Shown: positions 50,691 through 58,842, counted from the first letter of the stretch. The stretch: 64,000 bases of DNA from Bacteroides sp. GM023 (GCF_014750685.1 NZ_JAAXGE010000016.1:62001-126000); one strand, 5' to 3'. Made by a program: numbers and translations. Notes: a model not told the origin generated them from the letters alone.

Positions 50691-51149
50691 TCATCCTTCC
50701 AATACGAAGTTACACTTTATTTCATCGTTTTCTTTTTTCAAGTAACAACAAATGGCATGTCCTAAAAAATAGTCAGGAGTACAAACTAAGTAAATATTGA
50801 TTAAAGGTTCGTCATCTATATCCCCGATGCAGAAATCTATTTCAGACAAGCTAAGACTATTACAAAAATCATCCTCAGAAATAGTATCCTGGAGATTATT
50901 TTCTGCCACCCATTCCTGTACTGTTCCTATGAATTTATCGTTAATTGATTGAACTATTTCCGCCTTACTCTTATCAAACCATGACAACAATTCTTTGATT
51001 TTATCGAAAAAAGGAGCAATTTGTTTGTTTTCTTTATAGAAATAAGCACTGCTAAGGATACATTCTTCTTCCCATACAATAATAGATACCGTTTTATCTT
51101 CTGTAACGTTATTCAAATCAGTTATTGTAAGTTGTTCTATCGTTTTCAT
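50691..51149 (-). CDS. Uncharacterised 152-residue protein (orphan-immunity array)
   Basis: The product begins MKTIEQLTITDLNNV and alternates beta strands with a central acidic helix region. It ends YLKKENDEIKCNFVLEG. Its pattern resembles small immunity proteins of contact-dependent systems; I cannot name the family. It opens the left half of the array after a long non-coding gap (51150-51682). Confidence 0.55.
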   Translation of the reverse strand: MKTIEQLTITDLNNVTEDKTVSIIVWEEECILSSAYFYKENKQIAPFFDKIKELLSWFDKSKAEIVQSINDKFIGTVQEWVAENNLQDTISEDDFCNSLSLSEIDFCIGDIDDEPLINIYLVCTPDYFLGHAICCYLKKENDEIKCNFVLEG

Positions 51150-51474
51150 AGTATTTGCTGTTTTTTACGGTGGCTTATAAGATATAGCTAACAACACATT
51201 AAGTATCCACTATTCTTTTTCTACCTGTACATTCTATACAAATATAAGAAAAGTATAATATACAATGAATTATTAACTACACTTTTCACACATACAAACA
51301 AATTCAATCGTCTTAAACCACAAGAGATAATTCTCATTTACGATTCTCATTCTTCAATACAGTTAATAACTCCATTTACTACGGACATGAATCAAAAGTT
51401 TCAAGCAAGGAATTCAACTACTAAATTTATATGCCAGTCCTGTAGAAAATAACATCTTCATATGCAAAAATTAA

Positions 51475-51564
51475 TTCGTCGGACTATACTCTTTCTTTCG
51501 TCGGACTATAGTGCTACGAAACGTTGACTATAGTCTCTCTTTCGTCGCACTATAGTCCGACGAA
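51475..51564 (+). repeat. Four tandem 22-bp units ending in a 24-bp near-palindrome
   Basis: Units start at 51475, 51497, 51519 and 51541. The core is TTCGTCGGACTATAGT (third copy degenerate). The last unit plus the following bases reads TTCGTCGCACTATAGT then CCGACGAA (51541-51564), a 24-bp near-palindrome. The 3' inverted copy can also pair with the second unit (16 bp perfect). It sits in the 533-base gap 51150-51682, otherwise A+T-rich and without ORFs. The 22-bp period and GRACTAWA core match the array at 28081-28168. Confidence 0.75.
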
Positions 51565-51682
51565 TAAAACTGTGTATCCGAAGTTATTATATTTAGTATG
51601 ACCCCGGAATAATTATAGCACATAGAAGCAATAGTTACAGTTAGTGAGAAATGAATTCAAACGCTCTGACGATTGACATTTA

Positions 51683-52000
51683 CTATTTTCGTGTTATAAT
51701 AATATCATCAAAGCAAAGCTCCATTGATTGGTTATCGGGCTTATACTCTCTCCAGTCCTTCGGATCACCACTTTCGTAATCTACCATTAAATGGTAATAA
51801 GAAAAGCCAAAGTTAGGATCGGGCAACCTATGAATTTTATACTTGCCTACTGTTTCCAAGTCATTATCTTCAATTACTTTCAGCCAACCTAAAGCCTTGT
51901 CTATCTGCTGAAGATAAGCTAGTTTATCCTGTTCGCCCTGCTTTAAAGCATCGACCGTTTTTATTCTCTCGTTTTGCAATAATTCTATAATGTCTTTCAT
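51683..52000 (-). CDS. Uncharacterised small protein coupled to the 330-residue gene
   Basis: The product of about 105 residues (MKDIIELLQNERIKTVD...) is charged and helical at the start. It ends with a beta part (YYHLMVDYESG, DDIIITRK). Its ATG overlaps the stop of the preceding gene in an ATGA at 51997-52000. An ATG at 52009 is an alternative. No family is recognised. It is the last gene of a coupled GNAT-DUF3795-330-105 group. Confidence 0.6.
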   Translation of the reverse strand: MKDIIELLQNERIKTVDALKQGEQDKLAYLQQIDKALGWLKVIEDNDLETVGKYKIHRLPDPNFGFSYYHLMVDYESGDPKDWREYKPDNQSMELCFDDIIITRK

Positions 52001-52989
52001 ACTTTCCATTCGGTTAATATTGAATTGAAATCCTCAAGCATCAAATCAAAATCATAATCTAACTTCTTCTTTTTCAATTTGCCGATTATATAATTTAAGG
52101 CAAACAGAATATATTCGCTCAATTTCAATTTCTGCTGTGCATGACTTAACTCACTAAATTCTTTCTCAAGCTTCAGCCCTATCCTAATCTTTCCGGTATC
52201 TGCCCTGAATGGTCCGAACTCAAAACGATTTCGAAGATAATATCCATTCTTTTCAATCTCTTGCTTAGTAAACATGGTGAGCAATGTCGGATAGAAGTCT
52301 TTTTGTTTCAACTTCAACTTTTCATCCGCAATGATGTAATTTGTTTTGCAATGATCGTGATCATAATAGCTATACGAACAGTTTATTATAATTCGATTAA
52401 TAGCTCGCCCGTACTTTTCGGGACGCATCCTCCTGTTCAGTTCCGGTTGTAGTTCCTTCTTAATACTCTCAATCACAGCCTTCGAGTTTTCATAACAATT
52501 ACTGATGGTTCGATTAATCCAAACTGGATTTTTAGGAATCCAGTTTCTTTGGCTTTCAAGTTTCAAATCTTGGATATCTTCTTTCACCTCGTATTCCCTA
52601 GATACGGATTGTTTTTGCTCCGGGGCGTCAGGACTGAACCAATACCCCGTTCTTCCTTGTTCCATAGTGAAGCCCTTGATTCGTTTCGACCAAATGGCAT
52701 CAACAAAACGAGCTTCTCCAAATTTATTAAAAAAACAGGTCATAGGATTTCCATTAAAGAACTGCCCTCTCAATGCTTCGAGAGGTTCATGAGTTCCCCA
52801 ACCAATAATCGCCAGGCACTCACAAAGACGAACAGCCTTGTTCCAATCTTCCGCATTTTTATAATTCGCATATTTCAGAAACTCTGCAAACAAGCGTTCA
52901 CGCAACTGTTCTGTTCCTGTTTGGGATTGCAAAAAATCGTCCAGAGCTTTCAGGTCTTTTATTTCAAATATTCTTTCCATCGTTTTCAT
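51997..52989 (-). CDS. Uncharacterised 330-residue protein (orphan-immunity array)
   Basis: The protein has an N-terminal helical half (MKTMERIFEIKDLKALDDFL...) and a C-terminal half with beta segments (RIIINCSYSYYDHDHCKTNY). No domain is recognised. The start ATG 52989 overlaps the end of the DUF3795 gene by 26 bases; ATG 52980 is an alternative. Two-part large proteins like this occur in immunity arrays, but the role is unknown. Confidence 0.6.
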   Translation of the reverse strand: MKTMERIFEIKDLKALDDFLQSQTGTEQLRERLFAEFLKYANYKNAEDWNKAVRLCECLAIIGWGTHEPLEALRGQFFNGNPMTCFFNKFGEARFVDAIWSKRIKGFTMEQGRTGYWFSPDAPEQKQSVSREYEVKEDIQDLKLESQRNWIPKNPVWINRTISNCYENSKAVIESIKKELQPELNRRMRPEKYGRAINRIIINCSYSYYDHDHCKTNYIIADEKLKLKQKDFYPTLLTMFTKQEIEKNGYYLRNRFEFGPFRADTGKIRIGLKLEKEFSELSHAQQKLKLSEYILFALNYIIGKLKKKKLDYDFDLMLEDFNSILTEWKV

Positions 52990-53341
52990 TTTCAATATCC
53001 TGTGTTGAGACTATGCAGAAGTCCGTAGCTTTATCATTATATTTTTTCAAAAACTCGATTTCACCTACCTGCTTTAAGAGTTTCTGATTCTCAATAAAGT
53101 TCTGACCATACTTCAGCCAACGTTTAGCAAAACCTTTAAACTTAGCACAGGGAAATTTATCGCACTGAAAACAATGCGTTATCCCTTTTTCCACACAACA
53201 CAAATGGAATGTCTTGCATTTTTCACAACGGGCACTATTTAATTGCGCTCCCGGACAAGGATTTTTCTGTCGTGTATAGGTAGGACATCCACCACAAAAC
53301 ACACCACAAGCGGGAATACGACCATTATATACTTTTATCAT
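52964..53341 (-). CDS. DUF3795 cysteine-rich protein
   Basis: The 125-residue protein has the DUF3795 cysteine pattern: ACGVFCGGCPTY near 12-23, CPGAQLNSARCEKC near 29-42, CCVEKG and CFQCDKFPC near 60-68. The cysteines probably bind zinc or an iron-sulfur cluster. ATG 53341 overlaps the GNAT stop in an ATGA (53338-53341), so translation is coupled. Its function is unknown. Confidence 0.8.
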   Translation of the reverse strand: MIKVYNGRIPACGVFCGGCPTYTRQKNPCPGAQLNSARCEKCKTFHLCCVEKGITHCFQCDKFPCAKFKGFAKRWLKYGQNFIENQKLLKQVGEIEFLKKYNDKATDFCIVSTQDIENENDGKNI

Positions 53342-53817
53342 ACGAGACTTTTTGCCATCCAATAGTTAGTAAGAGAAAGCTGATTAGCCCTGCGTTTTTG
53401 CTCCACTTCTACCATATATCCTCGCTTTTCAAAAAATGGACGGGCTGTTATACTCACTTCAGAGGTAATTCGTGTAATCCCGGCTGTGACGGCATATCGT
53501 TCTATCTCTTTCAACAATAGCGTAGCAACACCTTCACCCTGAAAATCCTTATGAACAAACATAGAATGCAAATAGCCCTGGGGTGTGATGGATGAAAAGC
53601 CTACAATTTGTAATTGTTGATTCACTGCTACTATAAAATAGTGAGTTTTAATCATACTCTCCAATTTAGAAAGATCATCTCCACACGATGCCCAGTCTTC
53701 CACTTCCTCCTGTGAGTAGTTACGCCTGTTTATCACTAATACAGTGTTTCGATATAAAGACTGTATTTCCTCTATATCCTCATTTAAAGCTATTCTGGTA
53801 GTAATCATATGCTCCAT
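53338..53817 (-). CDS. GNAT-family N-acetyltransferase
   Basis: The 159-residue protein has the acetyl-CoA motif FVHKDFQGEGVATLLL near 89-104 and FFEKRGYMVEVEQKRR near 126-141. It acetylates an unknown small molecule or protein. It heads a coupled four-gene group (GNAT, DUF3795, 330, 105 residues). It lies 86 bases after the methyltransferase stop. Confidence 0.82.
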   Translation of the reverse strand: MEHMITTRIALNEDIEEIQSLYRNTVLVINRRNYSQEEVEDWASCGDDLSKLESMIKTHYFIVAVNQQLQIVGFSSITPQGYLHSMFVHKDFQGEGVATLLLKEIERYAVTAGITRITSEVSITARPFFEKRGYMVEVEQKRRANQLSLTNYWMAKSLV

Positions 53818-53903
53818 TTTTATTTTTCACTAACACCTGTAATGGCATAAATCATAGGTAATTTATCACTCAAATGTTTTATTCTATACTTATCTTTGTC
53901 TAT

Positions 53904-54614
53904 TTAGATTGTATGTTTGAAACAGTTGTACGGAGAATAGTCATATTCTTCAAACCGCGTGATATAGACACCGGCCTGAATAAGGCTATTTATAACCTCG
54001 CTCAAACTATGAGTCCAGGTCACAGTAGTATATTTTATTTCAGCATTTCTATCGGCATAACTTCCTTCCAATTGTTCTATGATTTCTGCTCCCTTAAAAT
54101 AGCTATAATCAATGGCATTAAAATCATCATTGAACATCCATACCACGGGATGAAACTCTACCATAATGAACTGTCCACCCGGTTTTAAGTAATGAGCCAC
54201 AATTTTAGCCCATTGTTCCATATCAGGCAACCACCCGATTACTCCATAACTTGTAAAAACGATATCAAACTTATCATCCAGGATATTTGGGAGTTCATAA
54301 ATATCCGAACAAATAAATCGGGCGTCAACCGACAATTCTTTTGTCATCTTTTGGGCATAATTAATCGCATTATCCGATAAGTCTATACCTGTAACTTTCG
54401 CCCCTAATCGGGAAAGCGAAATAGTGTCTTGACCAAAATGGCATTGTAAATGAAGTATGGATTTTCCCTGAATTTCTCCTAACAAACCTAGTTCAATAGA
54501 TTTCAGTGATGATTCTCCCTTTAAGAATGATTCATTATTGTAAAACTCACTATCAATGTGTATATCTGTTTTCAAATTCCACGCAGCTTTATTTATTTCC
54601 TTATAATCATCCAT
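53904..54614 (-). CDS. Class I SAM-dependent methyltransferase
   Basis: The 236-residue protein has motif I ILHLQCHFGQDTISLSRLGA near 53-72 and the acidic loop GIDLSDNAINYAQ near 75-87. A post-motif hint is FDIVFTSYGVIGW near 117-129. The substrate is unknown. Genes of this type occur among array cassettes. A structured spacer (54669-54751) separates it from the preceding gene. Confidence 0.8.
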   Translation of the reverse strand: MDDYKEINKAAWNLKTDIHIDSEFYNNESFLKGESSLKSIELGLLGEIQGKSILHLQCHFGQDTISLSRLGAKVTGIDLSDNAINYAQKMTKELSVDARFICSDIYELPNILDDKFDIVFTSYGVIGWLPDMEQWAKIVAHYLKPGGQFIMVEFHPVVWMFNDDFNAIDYSYFKGAEIIEQLEGSYADRNAEIKYTTVTWTHSLSEVINSLIQAGVYITRFEEYDYSPYNCFKHTI

Positions 54615-54668
54615 TTTTCTACTTCCTTTATATTACCGATGTAAATATAATTATTTAATTTGTTACAA

Positions 54669-54751
54669 CAACGTATATGGGTGCACAAAATGATCGATGG
54701 ACAGATGTGGCTAATCGCCTTTTACGACGATTAAGCCACGTGTTAGCTGCC
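54669..54751. repeat. Structured intergenic spacer D (imperfect inverted repeat)
   Basis: GTGGCTAATCG (54707-54717) pairs with CGATTAAGCCAC (54728-54739) with one bulged base. GTTAGCTGCC ends the element and CAACG starts it. It resembles the other array spacers, which also have a central hairpin with a T/A-rich loop. Confidence 0.55.
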
Positions 54752-54752
54752 T

Positions 54753-55160
54753 TTATTCCATCAAACTCCCATCAGGCAAATAGACATCTCCTTTTTGTCC
54801 GCTTGCATCAAAGAAGCCTACACCGTGCTTCTGCGCAAGTGCTTTTGTCAACTCATAAGCTTCATTTGCTACAGACCAAGCAAAAGCAGCATAAATTACA
54901 TGATGCCCTATACTGTAATCGGTAAAATGTGCTTCTGCATCTTCATCGTCCAGTTCATCATCCGAAGCATCTGGGCCATTCATGTTTGGGAATGTTTTTG
55001 TAATTTCTTCATACCAACTTTTTAAAGCTGGTGATGTAACTGCTGGATCATTGTAACCATGCTCTTCTTTCCATTCAGTTTCTTTTCTATACCATTCAAG
55101 AAAATCTTTGTGCTTTTGCGGAGCTGTTGTCCTTTCAAAAACCATTAAATCGTAACTCAT
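54753..55160 (-). CDS. Uncharacterised MSYDLMVF-type protein (orphan-immunity array)
   Basis: The 135-residue protein begins MSYDLMVFERTTAPQ and has an acidic middle (DASDDELDDEDAEAHFTD). The C-terminal part is HVIYAAFAWSVANEAYEL. The MSYDL start is common in small proteins of toxin-immunity clusters. It lacks a signal peptide and has no catalytic motif. The function is inferred only by context. Confidence 0.6.
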   Translation of the reverse strand: MSYDLMVFERTTAPQKHKDFLEWYRKETEWKEEHGYNDPAVTSPALKSWYEEITKTFPNMNGPDASDDELDDEDAEAHFTDYSIGHHVIYAAFAWSVANEAYELTKALAQKHGVGFFDASGQKGDVYLPDGSLME

Positions 55161-55200
55161 ACTTCATTTTTATATTTAACATATTGATTAATTTGTAATT

Positions 55201-55252
55201 GGCAGCTAGCGTCAGGTAGCGTGCCGCTTTAAGCAGCACACTGTTTGTTATC
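55201..55252. repeat. 52-bp intergenic repeat A
   Basis: The element ends GTTTGTTATC and contains GTCAGGTAGCGTGCC. GCGTGCCGC and GCAGCACAC form an imperfect central hairpin. It is related to repeats B (57578-57629) and C (56715-56766), which share GTCMGGTAG and GTTTGTTRTC at their ends. Confidence 0.65.
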
Positions 55253-55255
55253 TGT

Positions 55256-55786
55256 CTATTTCATTGCACCTATAATTTTTTCAAGTATTTCCTCTGATGT
55301 ATATTCTACATATTCTCTATTTACCTTTTGTCTATTAAATAGGCTTGCAATAGAAAACTTTTTGGGTAATTTCAAATTCAGCTCCAATAAATCTATATAG
55401 TAATCGTTCAATATCGACCACATTAACTCTTTTGGAAATGGAGCATTTTCAGCTATTTCTTTCAAATCATCGTGCTTGGGGTCTCTTATTCGCTGAACAA
55501 TCTCAAATAACTCATCTTTCGATAAAGGTGTAGAGAGAACTGTTGGTTCGGCAAGCGAGAAACCAAAGGCTATCTGATCGTCACCATCGACCTCCCAATG
55601 TTCAAATAAATCATTTTCCGTAAATTCTTTGCCTGTCAATTCAGATAGCTTCCGAGTAACTTCCTCGCATTTATCATCATCTTCATCATCACAAGCATCA
55701 TCATACTCATGTATTAAGTTCAACACTTGCGGATATATTTCTTCTGCTTGAATAATTTTAGGTTCGATTTCGTCTCTTAGTTTCAT
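55256..55786 (-). CDS. Uncharacterised acidic protein (orphan-immunity array)
   Basis: The 176-residue protein has an acidic stretch (EYDDACDDEDDDKCEEV) near residues 28-44 and a mostly helical character. It ends in TSEEILEKIIGAMK. No family is recognised. The acidic charge is typical of proteins that neutralise basic toxins such as nucleases; that is inference. Confidence 0.6.
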   Translation of the reverse strand: MKLRDEIEPKIIQAEEIYPQVLNLIHEYDDACDDEDDDKCEEVTRKLSELTGKEFTENDLFEHWEVDGDDQIAFGFSLAEPTVLSTPLSKDELFEIVQRIRDPKHDDLKEIAENAPFPKELMWSILNDYYIDLLELNLKLPKKFSIASLFNRQKVNREYVEYTSEEILEKIIGAMK

Positions 55787-55810
55787 ATCTTTTATTTTTA
55801 TTGTTTGGCC

Positions 55811-55861
55811 GATAATGAGTTACAGCTAATTACCGTTCAGTTAATTGAGGTTCATATTATC
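55811..55861. repeat. Array spacer E with inverted ends
   Basis: GATAAT (55811-55816) is the inverse of ATTATC (55856-55861), and AATTA/TTAATT lies inside. It is a diverged member of the spacer family between the CbrC gene and the 176-residue gene. Confidence 0.45.
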
Positions 55862-55868
55862 AATCTTT

Positions 55869-56696
55869 TTAATCACAATCCACATATAGGATATATTTTT
55901 TGCAATTTAGACAACGAAATAAATAGCCTTGGCATGAACCACCATTGACGATGTATTCTTTATGTTCAGAATAGCCTTCAGCTTCAGGAGTGAACTCAAC
56001 AGAACTTTCCAATCCCATTTCTATAATCTCTTTCCAACCTACATAAGCGATAAATTCACAGAAGTCCCCACAATGGTTTGGCCAATACTCTTGTTGCCAC
56101 CCCTTGTAGGACGGTGTTCGGCAACATAGTTCTTTTTTGTATTCTTCTGACATTACAGAGGAAAGAATTGCGTAATCCACAAATTCACCATCAAATCTTT
56201 TTGATGCTTCACCCGAAGCGATACATTTCGGACAAAGAACATTTATATCTTCAACGCTGTAAAAAGGACCGGAATATATTACAAATGTTGCCTTTCCACA
56301 ACAGTCGCATACCTCCGGCGAATCAACATTTTCCAATAGTCTTGCTTCCAACGGTTTGGAACAATACTTGAAGTTCGGTATTTCGATAGAACCATCTTTC
56401 ACCTTTCGAGGACGCTTTAAGCCATATTTATCCCCATCTGTTTCCGACTTTTCTTTGGGGTAATACAGTTTTTTCGCATCCTTGATATTATGATTGTCGG
56501 CAACGGCTAACAGATAATTATATGCTTTCGTGTAATAGCACAAATAACTGAATACATCACTCAAAATTCGATTATTCTCTTCCGTCTTATCATTAGCTTC
56601 CAAATCATCTGCCAGTCGGAACAATTCTGCGATTTTCGTCCTTTCCGGCATTTTCATTGCATCTATATATCGTTGTCTAAATTCTGATATTTCCAT
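55869..56696 (-). CDS. CbrC family protein (colicin-tolerance-like)
   Basis: The protein of about 275 residues has a helical N-terminal part (MEISEFRQRYIDAMKMPERT) and a CbrC-like C-terminal domain from about residue 100. That domain includes EVCDCCGKATFVIYSGPFYS, CPKCIASGEASKRFDGEFVD and a final CLNCKK. CbrC proteins contribute to tolerance of colicin E2 in Escherichia coli and are found among immunity genes. ATG 56696 is preferred; the frame is open to ATG 56768, but that stretch lies inside the repeat C element. Confidence 0.8.
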   Translation of the reverse strand: MEISEFRQRYIDAMKMPERTKIAELFRLADDLEANDKTEENNRILSDVFSYLCYYTKAYNYLLAVADNHNIKDAKKLYYPKEKSETDGDKYGLKRPRKVKDGSIEIPNFKYCSKPLEARLLENVDSPEVCDCCGKATFVIYSGPFYSVEDINVLCPKCIASGEASKRFDGEFVDYAILSSVMSEEYKKELCCRTPSYKGWQQEYWPNHCGDFCEFIAYVGWKEIIEMGLESSVEFTPEAEGYSEHKEYIVNGGSCQGYLFRCLNCKKYILYVDCD

Positions 56697-56714
56697 ATTT
56701 TTCTTTTTATGATT

Positions 56715-56766
56715 GATAACGTCCGGTAGATAATCACCCTTTGAGGAGATTGTTTCGTTTGTTATC
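56715..56766. repeat. 52-bp intergenic repeat C
   Basis: GATAAC (56715-56720) and GTTATC (56761-56766) are inverse ends. Inside are GTCCGGTAG and CGTTTGTTATC, shared with repeats A and B. It covers the apparent N-terminus of the longer CbrC reading frame. Confidence 0.65.
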
Positions 56767-56772
56767 ATCTAA

Positions 56773-57549
56773 TTAGTTATTTTGTTTCTCCTTATCAATT
56801 GGTTCAAGTCCATTAATACAACAATTTGGTAATATTTCTCTAAGCAATTTCTGTTCAGATCGATTTGCCTTAATAGCTAAATCTCTTAATCCCCTCAACT
56901 GACTCAAACAAGACACTGTATCTTGCATTTTTATAGCATTGGTATCTATCAACAATAATATATTTATGGAATCAACATTTGCTAAAAATTCAAGAGAAGG
57001 TAAGTTCCTATTTAATGATATATCCAAGACTAAGAGTTGATTTAATCTTGAAATAAAATCAAACTCTATAAATTGGTTACATTTCCGAATAGCTAAAAAC
57101 TTTAGATTTGTACAATTCTCTGCATTTATAATCCTTTTTAGTTTGGGATAGTTGATAATTTCTAAGAACTCTAAATGGGACTGCTTTGGAAGAATAATTG
57201 TTTCACACTTTCTTGATGTGTAAAGCTCTATTTTATTAAGGTCATTGAAATTTGATAAATCTAAAATCACATTATTAATTTCTTCCAACTTTAAGTAGCT
57301 ATCTAATAGATTATGAATATTGCTATATTCGGCAGTTGTTCTTAATACGTCGATATATTTATTTCTAATAATTATCATTAGAGCAAACCACATTTTTGAT
57401 GTCATATCATCCCTGTTAAATACAGGTTCAAATACAGAAAAAGAATGAATATCAGGAATATCATTCAACCATATTTTAATGTCATCCACTCCAAATCCAG
57501 CAGGGTATGTTTTCAATTTATTATTGATAATTTCATTTATTCTATTCAT
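56773..57549 (-). CDS. Leucine-rich-repeat-like protein (orphan-immunity array)
   Basis: The product of about 258 residues (MNRINEIINNKLKTYPAG...) has irregular leucine-rich repeats over about 95-240 (LDLSNFNDLNKIELY, LEFLEIINYPKLKRI, LKFLAIRKCNQFIEF, LLVLDISLNRNLPSLEF). It is probably a cytosolic binding protein. The frame is open to ATG 57603, but that start lies inside repeat B, so ATG 57549 is used. It sits between two array spacers, consistent with a mobile cassette. Confidence 0.65.
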   Translation of the reverse strand: MNRINEIINNKLKTYPAGFGVDDIKIWLNDIPDIHSFSVFEPVFNRDDMTSKMWFALMIIIRNKYIDVLRTTAEYSNIHNLLDSYLKLEEINNVILDLSNFNDLNKIELYTSRKCETIILPKQSHLEFLEIINYPKLKRIINAENCTNLKFLAIRKCNQFIEFDFISRLNQLLVLDISLNRNLPSLEFLANVDSINILLLIDTNAIKMQDTVSCLSQLRGLRDLAIKANRSEQKLLREILPNCCINGLEPIDKEKQNN

Positions 57550-57577
57550 GACAAATCTTGTTTCTGAATTTTGGTTT

Positions 57578-57629
57578 GATAATAATGTCCGGTAGCGTGC
57601 CATTTTAGGTGGTATCGCTGTTTGTTGTC
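57578..57629. repeat. 52-bp intergenic repeat B
   Basis: It contains GTCCGGTAGCGTGCC near its left end and ends CTGTTTGTTGTC, closely matching repeat A over most of its length. A central imperfect hairpin has a TTTTAGG loop region. It lies between the ankyrin-SUKH gene and the LRR-like gene. Confidence 0.65.
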
Positions 57630-57632
57630 GTT

Positions 57633-58709
57633 TTAATCATATTCGCCATCTATAATTTTTTGCATATAAGTTGAAATATCTTTCAGAAAATCCTCAAATC
57701 CGCAGATATTTTTGAGTTCTTCATGTTCCATATCATAATAAGCAATCTGTTTAGCTTTGGGATTCCAGACGATATAAATGTGCCCGTAATCCCCTGTTGC
57801 TTTAGATATCCGAAGTAATTTCTGTCTACCAACTTTCATTGGGATAGTATCAATCAATGGAAAAAAGGCAATATATTCAAAATCGCATTCCTGTATGTCA
57901 AAATGCAAGTTTTCTCTCTGTAAAAAATCAATCAGAGTTTTGGGTAACTTATACGGCCTTAACTCATCCATTTTATTCTGCAAATTATGATATTCGGCAG
58001 GTTCCAAAGACTTGAAATACTCTGCCAATTCAAGATCGCCTTTTTCAAGCGAAATGCTGTATGGTCGCATACCATCCTTCTCCGTCAATGTAACATCTGC
58101 ACCATGTTCTACAAGATACTTGCACATAGATATATCCACGTACCTCGCTGCTACACACAATGGTGTCGGTTTAAAGGGATACACCATATCCGGCTCACGA
58201 TAGTTAATATCAACCCCGTTATTAAGGAAGAACTCCAGTACATTGTAATTCCTGTCACTAACGGCAGAACGAAAGGCTTTCCCACCATATTTACTTACAG
58301 TATGTCCAAGCTCATGAATTAAAGGCAGATTCTTGTATCGTTTCCCGTATAATGCCTGCTCAAAAGCATCTGTTTTTACATGATTCAAATCATTAACTTT
58401 TGCCCCGTGAACTACGACATATCGAACTATTTTTTCATCGCAATACCGTACAGCAGTCAAAAAACTGGGATTTCCTTTCTCATTAAGATTGACGTTATGC
58501 TCAACAAGCCATTTTACTGATGCAAAACATTCCATAATCAAAGCATAATCAAGAGGTGATTGACTGATGTATTTACCAATATTGATTTTTTTCTCAATAT
58601 CCCATCCTTGCGATAAATGATCATTCAGTGCAGGGATGTTCTCGTTTATAATATCACTGACAATCTGCGGAACAGACTGAAAGTTTCCAATATCTTTCAT
58701 TTTAATCAT
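57633..58709 (-). CDS. Ankyrin repeats fused to a SMI1/KNR4 (SUKH) immunity domain
   Basis: The 358-residue protein has ankyrin repeats from about residue 35 to 235 (SPLDYALIMECFASVKWLVE, TPLCVAARYVDISMCKYLVE). A SUKH-type domain follows from about 255 to 358 (LPKTLIDFLQRENLHF, DYGHIYIVWNPKAKQIAYY, FEDFLKDISTYM). SUKH proteins are immunity proteins against many polymorphic toxins. The fusion could let one protein bind two targets. ATG 58709 or 58700 can start it. It heads the array and lies after a promoter-like TATATTTG (minus strand, 58831-58838). Confidence 0.75.
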   Translation of the reverse strand: MIKMKDIGNFQSVPQIVSDIINENIPALNDHLSQGWDIEKKINIGKYISQSPLDYALIMECFASVKWLVEHNVNLNEKGNPSFLTAVRYCDEKIVRYVVVHGAKVNDLNHVKTDAFEQALYGKRYKNLPLIHELGHTVSKYGGKAFRSAVSDRNYNVLEFFLNNGVDINYREPDMVYPFKPTPLCVAARYVDISMCKYLVEHGADVTLTEKDGMRPYSISLEKGDLELAEYFKSLEPAEYHNLQNKMDELRPYKLPKTLIDFLQRENLHFDIQECDFEYIAFFPLIDTIPMKVGRQKLLRISKATGDYGHIYIVWNPKAKQIAYYDMEHEELKNICGFEDFLKDISTYMQKIIDGEYD

Positions 58710-58773
58710 AACTCAATGTTTGTATTAATATATCAAAATATTTTTTATTTATTTTCCTAAACGATAATATTAT

Positions 58774-58803
58774 GCTAACAACGGAACATACTTCTCCGCT
58801 GCC
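58774..58803. repeat. Array-edge element F
   Basis: GCTAACAACGG starts it and CCGCTGCC ends it; CGG..CCG can pair. A similar GCTAACAACA sequence recurs at 51186-51196 near the other half of the array. These look like edge copies of the spacer family. Confidence 0.4.
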
Positions 58804-58830
58804 ATTTTTCTATTTTTATACCTCTATATG

Positions 58831-58838
58831 CAAATATA
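58831..58838 (-). promoter_or_regulatory. Promoter -7 element for the immunity-like array
   Basis: The minus strand reads TATATTTG, about 122 bases before the first array ATG. Confidence 0.45.
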
Positions 58839-58842
58839 AAAG

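Noticed and set aside
51475..51564. Possible CRISPR or IS remnant
   Set aside because: Units abut at a 22-bp period, there are no spacers, no transposase and no target duplication.
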